DNA from: Lacrimispora indolis DSM 755
Lineage (GTDB): Bacteria; Bacillota; Clostridia; Lachnospirales; Lachnospiraceae
Assembly (NCBI RefSeq): GCF_000526995.1
Contig: NZ_AZUI01000001.1
Location: 4,444,001 to 4,508,000 of the forward strand
Length of the DNA: 64,000 nt
Reading direction: 5' to 3'
The notes beneath the pieces were generated by a model. It did no database searches. It was not told where the DNA came from and was given only the letters and a program-made list of their open reading frames with translations. Of the stretch, positions 26,555 through 35,077 are shown piece by piece (the stretch's first letter is position 1; every line of letters starts with the position of its first letter). A program made the translations under genes and the position numbers.

Positions 26555-27529
26555 TTATAAGATGTCACATGCCTCACAGGGAGACAATGCCAATATTTTT
26601 TCATCAATACGGCGAACAACGCCGTGAGTATATGCCGTAAAGTATTTTGACCAGAAGCCATATGCTGCTGGATTGATGCTTTCAAAGTCTACTCCAAGGT
26701 GGGTGTAACCCTCTGCTTTTAATATCTTAATAACATGATTCAGAAGATTTTGATATACTCCTTTTCCCCGGTGTTCTTTCAGACAAAAAGCACCGGTGAT
26801 ATGAAGGTAGTTTGGATTTTCCGAAATAAAAGTCTCTCCGCTTTCCGATATCTTTAAATAAGCGCATGTTTCGTCCCCATATTGAGCCACAAAACATCGT
26901 TCATGATCCCTGACGCATGTTTCGCAAAATATTTCCCGTGCATCAGGTTTGCGGTTCATAAAAAAGGGACTATTGATATAGTGTTCATGCATCATGATTT
27001 CCAATGAATATGCGGTCGGATACTCACTGGCTTCAAGTTCTGAAAAATTGTATTCTTCACAGGGGGCGCAGTGAAATGGCTCCATAGGGCGAATGGAATC
27101 GACACAGCGCAGACCAAAACCATATTTGAAAAATTGATGCTGTGCAATTTCGTCATGTGCATATAAGCATATACCATGGCTGACAGCACCTGCTCTTACC
27201 CACTTGCGGGCAGCTTCCTGATACATGGCAGCGTAAATCTTTGCTTTGTTTTCCCGTGTTGTCCCATTGGCCCCCATGGGTGAAAACACGCCCTTGGCAT
27301 CGGTAGAACAAAATGCATTGTCAAAGGGAGCGGTGCTGCAGAGAAATCCTACCATCTTCCCATTTTCAAACGCTGCAACACCCAGACCATTATCGGCAAA
27401 ATAAGTCAAATCAGGAAATTGATCTGCATTTGGCAATGCCGGTACCAAAGAGCATTCTTCTTCGTAGCAGGCAAGTGCAAGTTCGCTCGCCTTTATGATA
27501 TGTTCACGGGTAAAATCAAGGATAACCAT
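26555..27529 (-). CDS. Tandem GNAT acetyltransferase-like protein
   Basis: A 324-aa cytoplasmic protein of two GNAT-like halves. The N-terminal half (about 1-150) has GVAAFENGKMVGFLC and a KIYAAMYQEAARKWV helix; the C-terminal half (about 185-310) has the acetyl-CoA motif A-like LKEHRGKGVYQNLLNHVIKIL and GVDFESINPAAYGFWSKYF. Only the second half has a clear R-G-x-G loop, so the first may be non-catalytic. The substrate is unknown. The codon use looks more AT-rich than the neighbours, which hints at separate acquisition. GAGGAA lies about 10 nt before the ATG. It is probably the end of a minus-strand group. Confidence 0.75.
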   Translation of the reverse strand: MVILDFTREHIIKASELALACYEEECSLVPALPNADQFPDLTYFADNGLGVAAFENGKMVGFLCSTAPFDNAFCSTDAKGVFSPMGANGTTRENKAKIYAAMYQEAARKWVRAGAVSHGICLYAHDEIAQHQFFKYGFGLRCVDSIRPMEPFHCAPCEEYNFSELEASEYPTAYSLEIMMHEHYINSPFFMNRKPDAREIFCETCVRDHERCFVAQYGDETCAYLKISESGETFISENPNYLHITGAFCLKEHRGKGVYQNLLNHVIKILKAEGYTHLGVDFESINPAAYGFWSKYFTAYTHGVVRRIDEKILALSPCEACDIL

Positions 27530-27596
27530 TTTTTATTATTCCTCTTTTCTGGCTTGTAAGAATGCATTGACTGCCCGGAATCGCGATGGATGTAAA

Positions 27597-27908
27597 TTAA
27601 GAATCCTCGGAAACCTTTTGCAGATGCAAAATCTCCACCTCAGCCGGAACTGCATGGATAGAAACCGGTTCACCCGTTCTTTCAGGCGCACTGGAAGGTA
27701 CCGGCTTGGCAAAAAGGTTCCGCAGCTTGATCCGGATAAAGGTTTCTGCCGTTTTGACGGAAAGCACAAGGATAAGAACAGGAAGGATGACGGTTAAAAT
27801 CAGCTTTGCCTTAAAATAGAACTTCTTTTTCTTAAATTTCTTCAGTTGAAACCGATATTGCTGGCTTATTTCCGAAAACAATGGTTTTTTTGTCTGAATT
27901 TTATTCAA
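27597..27908 (-). CDS. Small single-pass membrane protein, function unknown
   Basis: A 103-aa protein I do not recognise. A very basic N-terminal stretch (about 18-35, LKKFKKKKFYFKAK) precedes one TM helix (about 36-52, LILTVILPVLILVLSV); the remaining 50 residues are Pro/Glu-rich and would be outside. The start is TTG with AAAGGGGGA 9 nt upstream. It lies 36 bp behind the DUF4364 gene in the same direction, so the two are likely co-transcribed. Confidence 0.6.
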   Translation of the reverse strand: MNKIQTKKPLFSEISQQYRFQLKKFKKKKFYFKAKLILTVILPVLILVLSVKTAETFIRIKLRNLFAKPVPSSAPERTGEPVSIHAVPAEVEILHLQKVSEDS

Positions 27909-27944
27909 GATGAATCCCCCTTTTGTTTACTGTTGGATGAAAAA

Positions 27945-28469
27945 TTAAGAACCGCTCATCAGCGCTTTCATGGCAAATGCATAAATTTCCTGGCTTTTTG
28001 ATTTCCAGTGGTCACACATAATTTCTGCCTGATCTTTGTCGGGAACAGACAGTTCCAGGTTGATCAGGCAGTTTTTTCCCTCCCGGACCTGGCAGTGGAC
28101 GATGTAGTCATGGCTGGTGGATTTATAGAAATCAGCGGTTACTCCGACTTCATTGCGGAGCCGGAACTTGTTTTCCTTTAAATATTCATCCATGTCATTG
28201 ATGATGGCAGGGGAAATTTTGTTACCGAAAAAGGAAAGGGTTTCCTCCCCTTCCCTGGTAATCTCGTACCGGCTGCTGTTATGGTTGGTTTCCACAAGAA
28301 GAAGTCTGGCCTCCAGCAGTTCATTTAATGCCTGGTTGAGCGTAAAATATGTGGTATATTCATGCTCCAGAAAAAAGTTTGACAGCTGTGCGCTTGTCAG
28401 GGGGAAATTAACCTGTTTAAGCATGTATAAAATCATCAGTTTGTACAGGGTCATGGGTTCCGACAGCAT
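27945..28469 (-). CDS. DUF4364 family winged-helix protein
   Basis: A 174-aa protein matching the DUF4364 family, which is common in clostridia. The N-terminal TLYKLMILYMLKQVNFPLTSAQLSNFFLEHEY and the ALNELLEARLLLVETNHNSSRYEIT segment have the layout of a winged-helix DNA-binding domain; a mixed alpha-beta C-terminal part follows. Targets are unknown. I chose ATG 28469 because GGAAAGAGGTA lies just upstream; an ATG at 28490 is inside the R1 repeat. Four R1 units precede it in sense orientation. Confidence 0.8.
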   Translation of the reverse strand: MLSEPMTLYKLMILYMLKQVNFPLTSAQLSNFFLEHEYTTYFTLNQALNELLEARLLLVETNHNSSRYEITREGEETLSFFGNKISPAIINDMDEYLKENKFRLRNEVGVTADFYKSTSHDYIVHCQVREGKNCLINLELSVPDKDQAEIMCDHWKSKSQEIYAFAMKALMSGS

Positions 28470-28470
28470 A

Positions 28471-28700
28471 GTTACCTCTTTCCTGCCCATGCTTTTTGGG
28501 CATACAGGTATCCCTGTAAGGGGCTACCTCTTTCCTGCCCATGCTTTTTGGGCATACAGGTATCCCTTAAGGGGCTACCTTTCCTGCCGTGCTGTTTGGG
28601 CATACAGGCGTCCCTAAGGGATTACCTCTTTCTTGTCCGCGCTGCTTGGGCATGCAGGCCTCCCTGTAAGGGGTCACCTCTTTCCAGGATATCCCCGCAG
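28471..28700 (-). repeat. R1 tandem array on the minus strand before the DUF4364 gene
   Basis: Four tandem units of about 50 bp plus a remnant, in sense orientation for the minus-strand gene. The unit next to the gene is near consensus (TGCCCA-AAAAGCA-TGGGCA, CCTTACAGGG, GGAAAGAGGTA as its RBS). Units become more diverged with distance (for example the GTCCGCGCTGCTTGGGC version at about 28637). This array fills most of the 313-bp gap to the malic enzyme gene. Confidence 0.85.
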
Positions 28701-28782
28701 GGGTTTATCTCCAGTAATGCGCTGGCTGCGCCGTAAAATCAGGGGTGGTGAAAGCAGATTTCAACCGGATCTTTTATGTTTT

Positions 28783-29937
28783 CTACTGCCGGATATTACT
28801 TTTGACTGCCAGGCTTACAGCAGCAGCAACGCGGGGATCAAAGGCTTCCGGCAGGATATTATTTTCGTTCAGTTCCAAAGGCGCTACAAGGTCAGCGATG
28901 GCGGCTGCAGCAGCAAGCTTCATTTCTTCCGTGATGGAGGCAGCCCGGCCTTCCAATGCGCCTTTGAAGATTCCAGGGAACACTACCACATTATTGACCT
29001 GGTTGGGGAAATCCGATCTTCCGGTTCCAACCACCTTTGCTCCGGCGGCTTTTGCAAGATCAGGCATAATTTCCGGAACCGGGTTTGCCATGGCAAACAG
29101 GATGGCATCGGGATTCATGGAAGCGACCATTTCTTCTGTAACAATTCCCGGAGCAGATACTCCTACAAAAATATCGGTGCCTTTCATGGCGTCTGCCAGA
29201 GAACCTTGTTTTCCTTCCAGATTTGTCACATCCATCATTTTCTCCTGCATCCAGTTTAGCCCTTCCATGCCCTTTGCCAGGATTCCCGCACGGTCGCACA
29301 TGGTGATGTGGGGGAATCCATAGGTAAGAAGGAGCTTTGTAATGGCGATCCCGGCGGAGCCTGCACCATTTACAACTACCTTGCATTCCTCTTTTGTCTT
29401 TCCGGTCACCTTTAAGGCGTTTATGATCCCGGCAAGAACCACAATCGCCGTTCCATGCTGATCGTCGTGGAATACGGGGATGTCAAGAAGCTCTTTTAAC
29501 CGTTCTTCGATCTCAAAACAGCGGGGAGCAGAGATGTCCTCTAAATTGATCCCGCCAAAAGCCGGAGCGATATTTACCACAGTCTTAATAATTTCTTCCG
29601 TGTCCTGGGTATCCAGACAGATGGGGATGGCGTTGATTCCTCCGAACTCCTTAAACAGCACCGCTTTCCCCTCCATAACCGGCATGGCGGCCAACGGTCC
29701 GATGTTGCCAAGCCCAAGAACAGCGCTGCCATCTGATACCACGGCAATGGTGTTGGATTTGATCGTATATTGATAGGCGGCCTCCGGATTTTCAGCAATA
29801 ACCTTACAAGGTTCCGCTACGCCCGGGGTGTAAGCAAGGGCTAAATCCTCCCTGCTTTTTACCTTTGCTTTGGAAGTGATTTCCAGCTTTCCCTTCCATT
29901 CTTCATGCAGCAATAAAGCTTTTTCGTTGGTTGTCAT
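28783..29937 (-). CDS. NAD(P)-dependent malic enzyme
   Basis: A 384-aa cytoplasmic enzyme converting malate to pyruvate and CO2. It is the short bacterial type: N-terminal malic domain with ALAYTPGVAEPCKVI, NTIAVVSDGSAVLGLGNIGP (tyrosine and lysine region follow in KAVLFKEFGGI), metal ligands in LEDISAPRCFEIEERL and FHDDQHGTA, and a Rossmann domain with VVNGAGSAGIAI and DRAGIL. Coenzyme preference cannot be told from this. AAAGGAC lies about 8 nt before the ATG. It stands alone on the minus strand, divergent from the DUF5717 operon. Confidence 0.93.
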   Translation of the reverse strand: MTTNEKALLLHEEWKGKLEITSKAKVKSREDLALAYTPGVAEPCKVIAENPEAAYQYTIKSNTIAVVSDGSAVLGLGNIGPLAAMPVMEGKAVLFKEFGGINAIPICLDTQDTEEIIKTVVNIAPAFGGINLEDISAPRCFEIEERLKELLDIPVFHDDQHGTAIVVLAGIINALKVTGKTKEECKVVVNGAGSAGIAITKLLLTYGFPHITMCDRAGILAKGMEGLNWMQEKMMDVTNLEGKQGSLADAMKGTDIFVGVSAPGIVTEEMVASMNPDAILFAMANPVPEIMPDLAKAAGAKVVGTGRSDFPNQVNNVVVFPGIFKGALEGRAASITEEMKLAAAAAIADLVAPLELNENNILPEAFDPRVAAAVSLAVKSNIRQ

Positions 29938-30017
29938 GATCGTTTGTCCTTTTTTTCACAGTTTTATTTTATCATACCAATTTTAGGGTTTTAAATCAAT
30001 AGAAATTATGTTAGAAT

Positions 30018-30208
30018 ATAACTTATCCGAACTTGCAAGGCAAGTGAGGATAAAAGGGCTGTTTTCAGCCCGTCCATCCGATTATGAAAACATCTTTTGT
30101 TTTCATAATATAACTTATCCGAACTTGCAGCGCAAGTGGGGATAAAAGGGGCGTTCTTTGCCCCGTCCATCCGATTATGAAAACAGTCTTTTTGTTTTTA
30201 TATATAGA
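30018..30208. repeat. R2 structured repeat, two tandem 92-bp units
   Basis: Two tandem units starting at 30018 and 30110 (both ATAACTTATCC). Each has three hairpins: ACTTGC/GCAAGT; GGGCTG-TTTT-CAGCCC in unit 1 versus GGGGC/GCCCC in unit 2; and ATTATGAAAAC/GTTTTCATAAT in unit 1, weaker in unit 2. Both arms change together in the second hairpin. It fills most of the 327-bp gap between the divergent malic enzyme and DUF5717 genes. The layout GCAAGTGAG, hairpin, then CATG-type hairpin matches the copies at 54770 and 57816. Confidence 0.8.
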
Positions 30209-30264
30209 GTAATTGAATTCAAACAAGCTAATAAGATAAGGATGTTAAAGATACAGGTGGTACT

Positions 30265-33200
30265 ATGAGAGAACGGATCAACAGGCTGGCAAAGGGCATC
30301 ATTGATTCAGAGATTCCAAAGATTAAGGTTACACCAGGGGAAATTGATGATGTGGTGCGTTCAGGCGGGGCTACCAGGCGGGAGCTTGTCGTCACCAGTG
30401 AGAATAATCTGCATATAAAAGGACTTGCATATTCGTCTAACTTCCGTGTCAAACTCATAAGCGGAGCGTTTGGCGGAACATATAACCATCTGGTCTATGA
30501 GATAAACAGCAGTTTTCTGGAAGATGGAGATGTGATTAAGGGCTCTTTTTATCTGGTTACCAATGGCGGCGAGAGAGAAGTCCCTTATTCTTTTTGTGTG
30601 GAACTGAGTACGTCAGGAAAAGCACTGAGCGATTTAAAGACAGCAGAGGATTTTGCAGAAACAGCAAAAAAAGATATGGACACGGCACTTCGTTTGTTCG
30701 AGTACCGGGATTTTGCCACGGCTACCTTTATGCAGGACCTTCGTGTAAGGGCAATTTACGACGGGTTAAAGGGACGGCCTGACAGAAGAAAGGAACTGGA
30801 AGAGTTTCTGACCGCTTTAAAGGTGAAAAAACCGGTCCAGCTATGGGCGGAAACCCAGGAACGGAGATTTGGAGAGTTGGAAGAGGTTGTAACGGACTGG
30901 GTGGTCATAACACGCAGTGACTGGGGGTATGTGAACCTGGAAGTTACAACGGACTGTGATTTTATAGAGCTGCCCAAGAAAAATCTTGGGGAACAGGATT
31001 TTGAAGAAGAGGAATGCAGGGTGCCGTTCCTGGTTCATCCGGAGCGCATGCACCAGGGAGAGAACTCCGGAAGGATTTTGATAACCGGGATCGAGGACCG
31101 TTTTGTCATCCCCGTAACGGCGGTCAATAATCCGGGCGGCGGCATACCTGCGGAAGACGCTTTTGCAAAGGAAGCCTTTGGCCGGTTTCTTAAGCTTCGC
31201 CTGGAAGAAGAGTACGGGCAAAAGGATTTGAATATTTTATATGATGAGATGGGAAGGGCCCTTGATGAGATCGAATTGATGAAGGGTGAAAGCGGCCTTC
31301 TTAAGCTGTTCCGGGCTGAAATATTTCTTGGACAGGGAAATCCTTCCAAGGCTGCCCTGCTCCTTGATGAGTGCAGGGATGAAATCCTAAAGGACCGCCA
31401 GGAAAAAAGGGAGCTTTACTGCTATTACCAGTTCCTTCGCTTAAAAGTGCAGCCGGACGAATATCAGAAAGAATCCTTAATCCGTCTCATGAAAAAATAT
31501 CTGGAAGAAGACAGACGGCTTTTCTGGCTTTTTTTGCTGCTCATAAAACTGGATGACAGACTGTTTGAAAATTTGCCGGCCCTGCTTTCCATGATGAAAA
31601 AACAGTTTCATATGGGCGTCAGAAGCCCGTTTTTCTATGTCTGGGGCTGCAGGGTGTTAAACCATGGGCCGGAGGTCATGAGAACCATGGGGGCCATGGA
31701 GCTTCAGATCCTTTATCACTGTGCAGGCAAGGGGCTTGTGGATAAAAAGCTGGCTGTTGCCGTATCCAGGCTTACCCTGGCAGCAAAACATTTTAACCGG
31801 CTCCATTACCGGATGCTGGTTAAGCTATACGAAGAACACCCAATAAAAGAAGTGCTTGAGGCGATCTGCGCCTTGTTGATCAAAGGGGAATGCCGCATGG
31901 CGGAAGCCTTTTCCTGGTACGAAAAGGGGATAAAGGCCGGGATCAGCCTGACGCGGCTGTATGAATATTATCTGTACGCTTTGCCGGGAAATTACTGCTA
32001 CCTACTTCCAAAGGAAGTGCTCCTTTATTTTTCCTATGGAGGAAATGAGCTGGATCTCCACAGTAGGGCAGTCCTTTATAAGAATGTTCTGGTCTATTTA
32101 GAGCCAGGGGACCCTCTTTACCAGGCCTATGAACGTACCATTGAAAAGTTTGCCACGGAGCAGCTGTTTGAATCACGGATCGACAAGCAGCTGGCCGGGA
32201 TCTATGAGCGGATGATACTAAAGGATGTGATCGACCTTCCCATGGCAATGGTGCTGCCCTCCATTCTCCGGTCTTACCGGGTGGAATGCAGCAATAAAAA
32301 GATGAAGTATGTCATTGTATGCTATGAGGAGATGACAGAGGAGGATGCCTTTCTTCTTAATGACGGCGTTGCTTATGTACCGCTGTTTTCGGAACACAGC
32401 ATATTGCTTTTCCAGGATGCATTTGGCAACCGGTATGCAGGTATTTCGTATAAAAAAGAGCCGGTCATGGACCGTCCGGAACTGGAAGAACGCTGTTTTG
32501 AAGTATATCCGGAGCATTCCATGCTCCGGCTCCGGGCATGTGAACGGATTCTGGCAGACGGAGTCTCTTCTGTGGAAGAAGTGAAGATTTTAGAAGGCAC
32601 GTTAGAAGATAAAAAACTGCGCCCTCTTTATCAGAAGCTCCTTCTTTCCAGGGTCATTGAATTCTACCAGGAGCAGGCAGCTTCCCGGGAAGAAGGAGGA
32701 GAAGGGGCCGGATACCTGCTTAAGCTGGACAAAAAGGTCCTTACAAAGCAGGAGCGGATAAGCGTCTGCAACACCCTTATCCATAATGATTATATGGAAG
32801 AGGCATTTTTGATGATCCGGGAATTCGGCAGTGAAGGCCTTGAGACAAAACGGCTATATGAACTGTGTTCGAAAATGATACTTAAGAATTTATTTGATGA
32901 GGATCCCTTGCTTTTGCATCTGGCTTACGATGTTTTCAGGGAAGGAAAGAGTGACGGAGTGATCCTTGATTATTTATGCGAGCATTTTAACGGTCTCACG
33001 GATCAGATGTATCGCGTGCTTATGAAGGGAGTTTCCGAACATGTGGAAACATATGATCTGGAAGAGCGCCTGACGGCCCAGATGATGTTTTCCGGCTGCA
33101 GCTTAAAGCTGGATAAAGTGTTTGGCCTTTACCGGAGCCGTAAGGAAACCAGCGACATGATCGTAAAGGCTTACTTTACCATCAAATGTACGGAGTATTT

Positions 33201-33837
33201 TATGGAGGATAAGGAGCCGGAGGAAAAGATTTTTGCCTACCTGGAAGGAACGGTCAAAGCCGCTTCTTTAAAAGGCCGGCTTCCGACCATTTATCTGCTT
33301 GCCATAACAAAATATTATTCCCGGCTTCCTGCTCTTGACGAGGAGCAGCAAAAGCTGTGCCGGAATACGGTTTCCTTCCTTCTGGAAGAGGGCTTTGTAT
33401 TCCCATATTTTAAGGCTCTTGCGACATATGTCCCCATGTCTGAGGATATTATGGACAAGGCCATGATCCAGTACTGCACAGACCGTGATTCCAAAGTGGA
33501 GCTTCAGGTGAGGATACTTCCTGATGAAGAGGAATTTCACAGCGAAGATATTTCCCGGATGTACCAGGGGGTTTTTGTCAAGCAGAAGATATTGTTTGAA
33601 GGCGAGATCATGGAGTACCAGGTGAGAGAACTGACCGGGGAAACGTGGGTCGTGAAAAAAGAGGGCAGTGTCAGCTGCGAGACCGGGACCTCCCGGGAGA
33701 CTTCGGACAGCAGGTTTGCCTGCTTAAATGAAATGGGCCTTTCCTTAAGCTTAAAGGATGAAAACGGGCTTAAAAAACGGATGCAGGAGTATTTAAAAAA
33801 GAATGCTGCTGCAGAAGAATTATTTCCACTGATGTAA
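30265..33837 (+). CDS. DUF5717 family giant protein
   Basis: A 1190-aa protein of unknown function. I see no signal peptide or TM segment. Residues about 20-130 and 205-300 look like two beta-sandwich domains (KVTPGEIDDVV, VKLISGAFGGTYNHLVYEI; RSDWGYVNLEVTTDCDFIEL, GRILITGIEDRFVIPV). From about 310 to 1080 it is almost all helical with repeating hairpins (AEIFLGQGNPSKAALLLDEC is TPR-like), interrupted near 670-780 by a beta-rich insert. The last ~110 residues are again beta-rich (ILFEGEIMEYQVREL). It is the first gene of a tight operon with DUF5716 and a TPR-like protein. I infer a cytoplasmic scaffold. Confidence 0.85.
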   Translation: MRERINRLAKGIIDSEIPKIKVTPGEIDDVVRSGGATRRELVVTSENNLHIKGLAYSSNFRVKLISGAFGGTYNHLVYEINSSFLEDGDVIKGSFYLVTNGGEREVPYSFCVELSTSGKALSDLKTAEDFAETAKKDMDTALRLFEYRDFATATFMQDLRVRAIYDGLKGRPDRRKELEEFLTALKVKKPVQLWAETQERRFGELEEVVTDWVVITRSDWGYVNLEVTTDCDFIELPKKNLGEQDFEEEECRVPFLVHPERMHQGENSGRILITGIEDRFVIPVTAVNNPGGGIPAEDAFAKEAFGRFLKLRLEEEYGQKDLNILYDEMGRALDEIELMKGESGLLKLFRAEIFLGQGNPSKAALLLDECRDEILKDRQEKRELYCYYQFLRLKVQPDEYQKESLIRLMKKYLEEDRRLFWLFLLLIKLDDRLFENLPALLSMMKKQFHMGVRSPFFYVWGCRVLNHGPEVMRTMGAMELQILYHCAGKGLVDKKLAVAVSRLTLAAKHFNRLHYRMLVKLYEEHPIKEVLEAICALLIKGECRMAEAFSWYEKGIKAGISLTRLYEYYLYALPGNYCYLLPKEVLLYFSYGGNELDLHSRAVLYKNVLVYLEPGDPLYQAYERTIEKFATEQLFESRIDKQLAGIYERMILKDVIDLPMAMVLPSILRSYRVECSNKKMKYVIVCYEEMTEEDAFLLNDGVAYVPLFSEHSILLFQDAFGNRYAGISYKKEPVMDRPELEERCFEVYPEHSMLRLRACERILADGVSSVEEVKILEGTLEDKKLRPLYQKLLLSRVIEFYQEQAASREEGGEGAGYLLKLDKKVLTKQERISVCNTLIHNDYMEEAFLMIREFGSEGLETKRLYELCSKMILKNLFDEDPLLLHLAYDVFREGKSDGVILDYLCEHFNGLTDQMYRVLMKGVSEHVETYDLEERLTAQMMFSGCSLKLDKVFGLYRSRKETSDMIVKAYFTIKCTEYFMEDKEPEEKIFAYLEGTVKAASLKGRLPTIYLLAITKYYSRLPALDEEQQKLCRNTVSFLLEEGFVFPYFKALATYVPMSEDIMDKAMIQYCTDRDSKVELQVRILPDEEEFHSEDISRMYQGVFVKQKILFEGEIMEYQVRELTGETWVVKKEGSVSCETGTSRETSDSRFACLNEMGLSLSLKDENGLKKRMQEYLKKNAAAEELFPLM

Positions 33838-33853
33838 GATAAGGGGGCTGTCA

Positions 33854-35077
33854 ATGGACGGACTGATAATAGGGCTTGACCTTTGCGATGCCTATACCCG
33901 CATATGCTGCCATGACAGGGAACAATCATGGTGCATTCCTACAGTCATCTGCAGGAAAAAGGATGAAGATGCCTGGTTTGTAGGGGAAGAGGCTTTTGCC
34001 TATACCCTTGTAGGCGAGGGCATTATTGTGGACAAGCTGATAAAAATGGTTAGGAAAGAAGGAACCGCTACCCTGGGCGGGACCAAGTACGAAGGTCTTG
34101 ACCTTTTAAAGATGTTTTTAAAAAAGATATTAAAGCTTCCCATGGAAGAGTTCTTCTGCGAAGAGGTAAAGCAGCTGGTGATCACCATGCAGAAGGTGGA
34201 TGGAAAGCTCATGGATGCGCTTATGTACTGCGCCGACTACTTAGAGATTCCAAGAGAACGGGTGCACATCATAAGCCATACGGAAAGCTTTGTATATTAT
34301 GCCCTCAGCCAGAAAAAAGAGGTTTGGAGCAATCAGGTGGGTGTGTTTGACTTATCTGAGGACGCTTTCCACTATCATGAACTGAAGGTGCAGAGAGGCC
34401 TTCGGAAGATGGTGGTCATTGCGGAGAATGAGGCTTTGGAGGAAAGCTTTAATCTGGATATTCTGGGGACACCTTCCGGGGGAAAGCTTGCGGATAAAAT
34501 CTTAAGCTCCTGTGCGGAAAGGCTTCTCCAGAAGAAATTATTTTCCTCCGTATTCCTGACGGGAAAAGGCTTTGAGCATCACGACTGGGCGGCGGATTCT
34601 ATGAAGATACTCTGCTCCCGCCGGAAGGTCTATATGGAACCGGAGCTGTTTGCCAGGGGTGCGGCTTTTAGAGGAATGGATTATCTCCAGGAGAAGACCG
34701 CTTTTCCCTTTACCTGCATTTGTCAGGGGCGGCTTCATTCCACCGTTTCCATGCGGGTGCTCCACAAGGAACGGGAAAGCCAGCTTGTGGTTGCTGCTGC
34801 CGGAGACAGCTGGTATGAGGCAAAGAGCAGCGTGGATCTAATCGTGGATCATCAGGATTATGTGGAATTCATGGTAACGCCAATGGACCCAAAACAAAAA
34901 AGGCTGATCAAAATTCCGCTGGAAGGATTTCCTAAGCGGACGGACAGAACCCTGCGCGTAGGGATCAGCTTTGGATTTCTGGATGAAAAAACCATGGCAG
35001 TGGTACTAAAAGACAAAGGCTTTGGGGAATTGTTCCCGGCTACGGAGGCCGTAATAAGGCAAGAGGTTATGCTATGA
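33854..35077 (+). CDS. DUF5716 family protein, divergent Hsp70/actin-fold ATPase
   Basis: A 407-aa protein, about the size of an Hsp70 nucleotide-binding domain. It has the order of actin/Hsp70 elements: phosphate-1 like IIGLDLCDAYTRI (3-15), FVGEEAF (about 46), KQLVITMQKV then DYLEIPRERVHIISHTESFVYYAL (the interdomain helix region), phosphate-2 like VGVFDLSEDAFHYHEL (about 162) and adenosine-loop like VFLTGKGFEHHDW (about 232). The usual glycines are missing (DLC for DLG, DLSEDA for DLGGGT), so ATP hydrolysis may be lost or altered. No substrate-binding domain or J-protein partner is present. It follows DUF5717 by 16 bp and overlaps the next gene by 4 bp. Confidence 0.8.
   Translation: MDGLIIGLDLCDAYTRICCHDREQSWCIPTVICRKKDEDAWFVGEEAFAYTLVGEGIIVDKLIKMVRKEGTATLGGTKYEGLDLLKMFLKKILKLPMEEFFCEEVKQLVITMQKVDGKLMDALMYCADYLEIPRERVHIISHTESFVYYALSQKKEVWSNQVGVFDLSEDAFHYHELKVQRGLRKMVVIAENEALEESFNLDILGTPSGGKLADKILSSCAERLLQKKLFSSVFLTGKGFEHHDWAADSMKILCSRRKVYMEPELFARGAAFRGMDYLQEKTAFPFTCICQGRLHSTVSMRVLHKERESQLVVAAAGDSWYEAKSSVDLIVDHQDYVEFMVTPMDPKQKRLIKIPLEGFPKRTDRTLRVGISFGFLDEKTMAVVLKDKGFGELFPATEAVIRQEVML

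Noticed and set aside
28745..29323. Plus-strand 192-codon frame opposite the malic enzyme gene
   Set aside because: Antisense shadow of a well-conserved gene with no RBS or recognisable motif.
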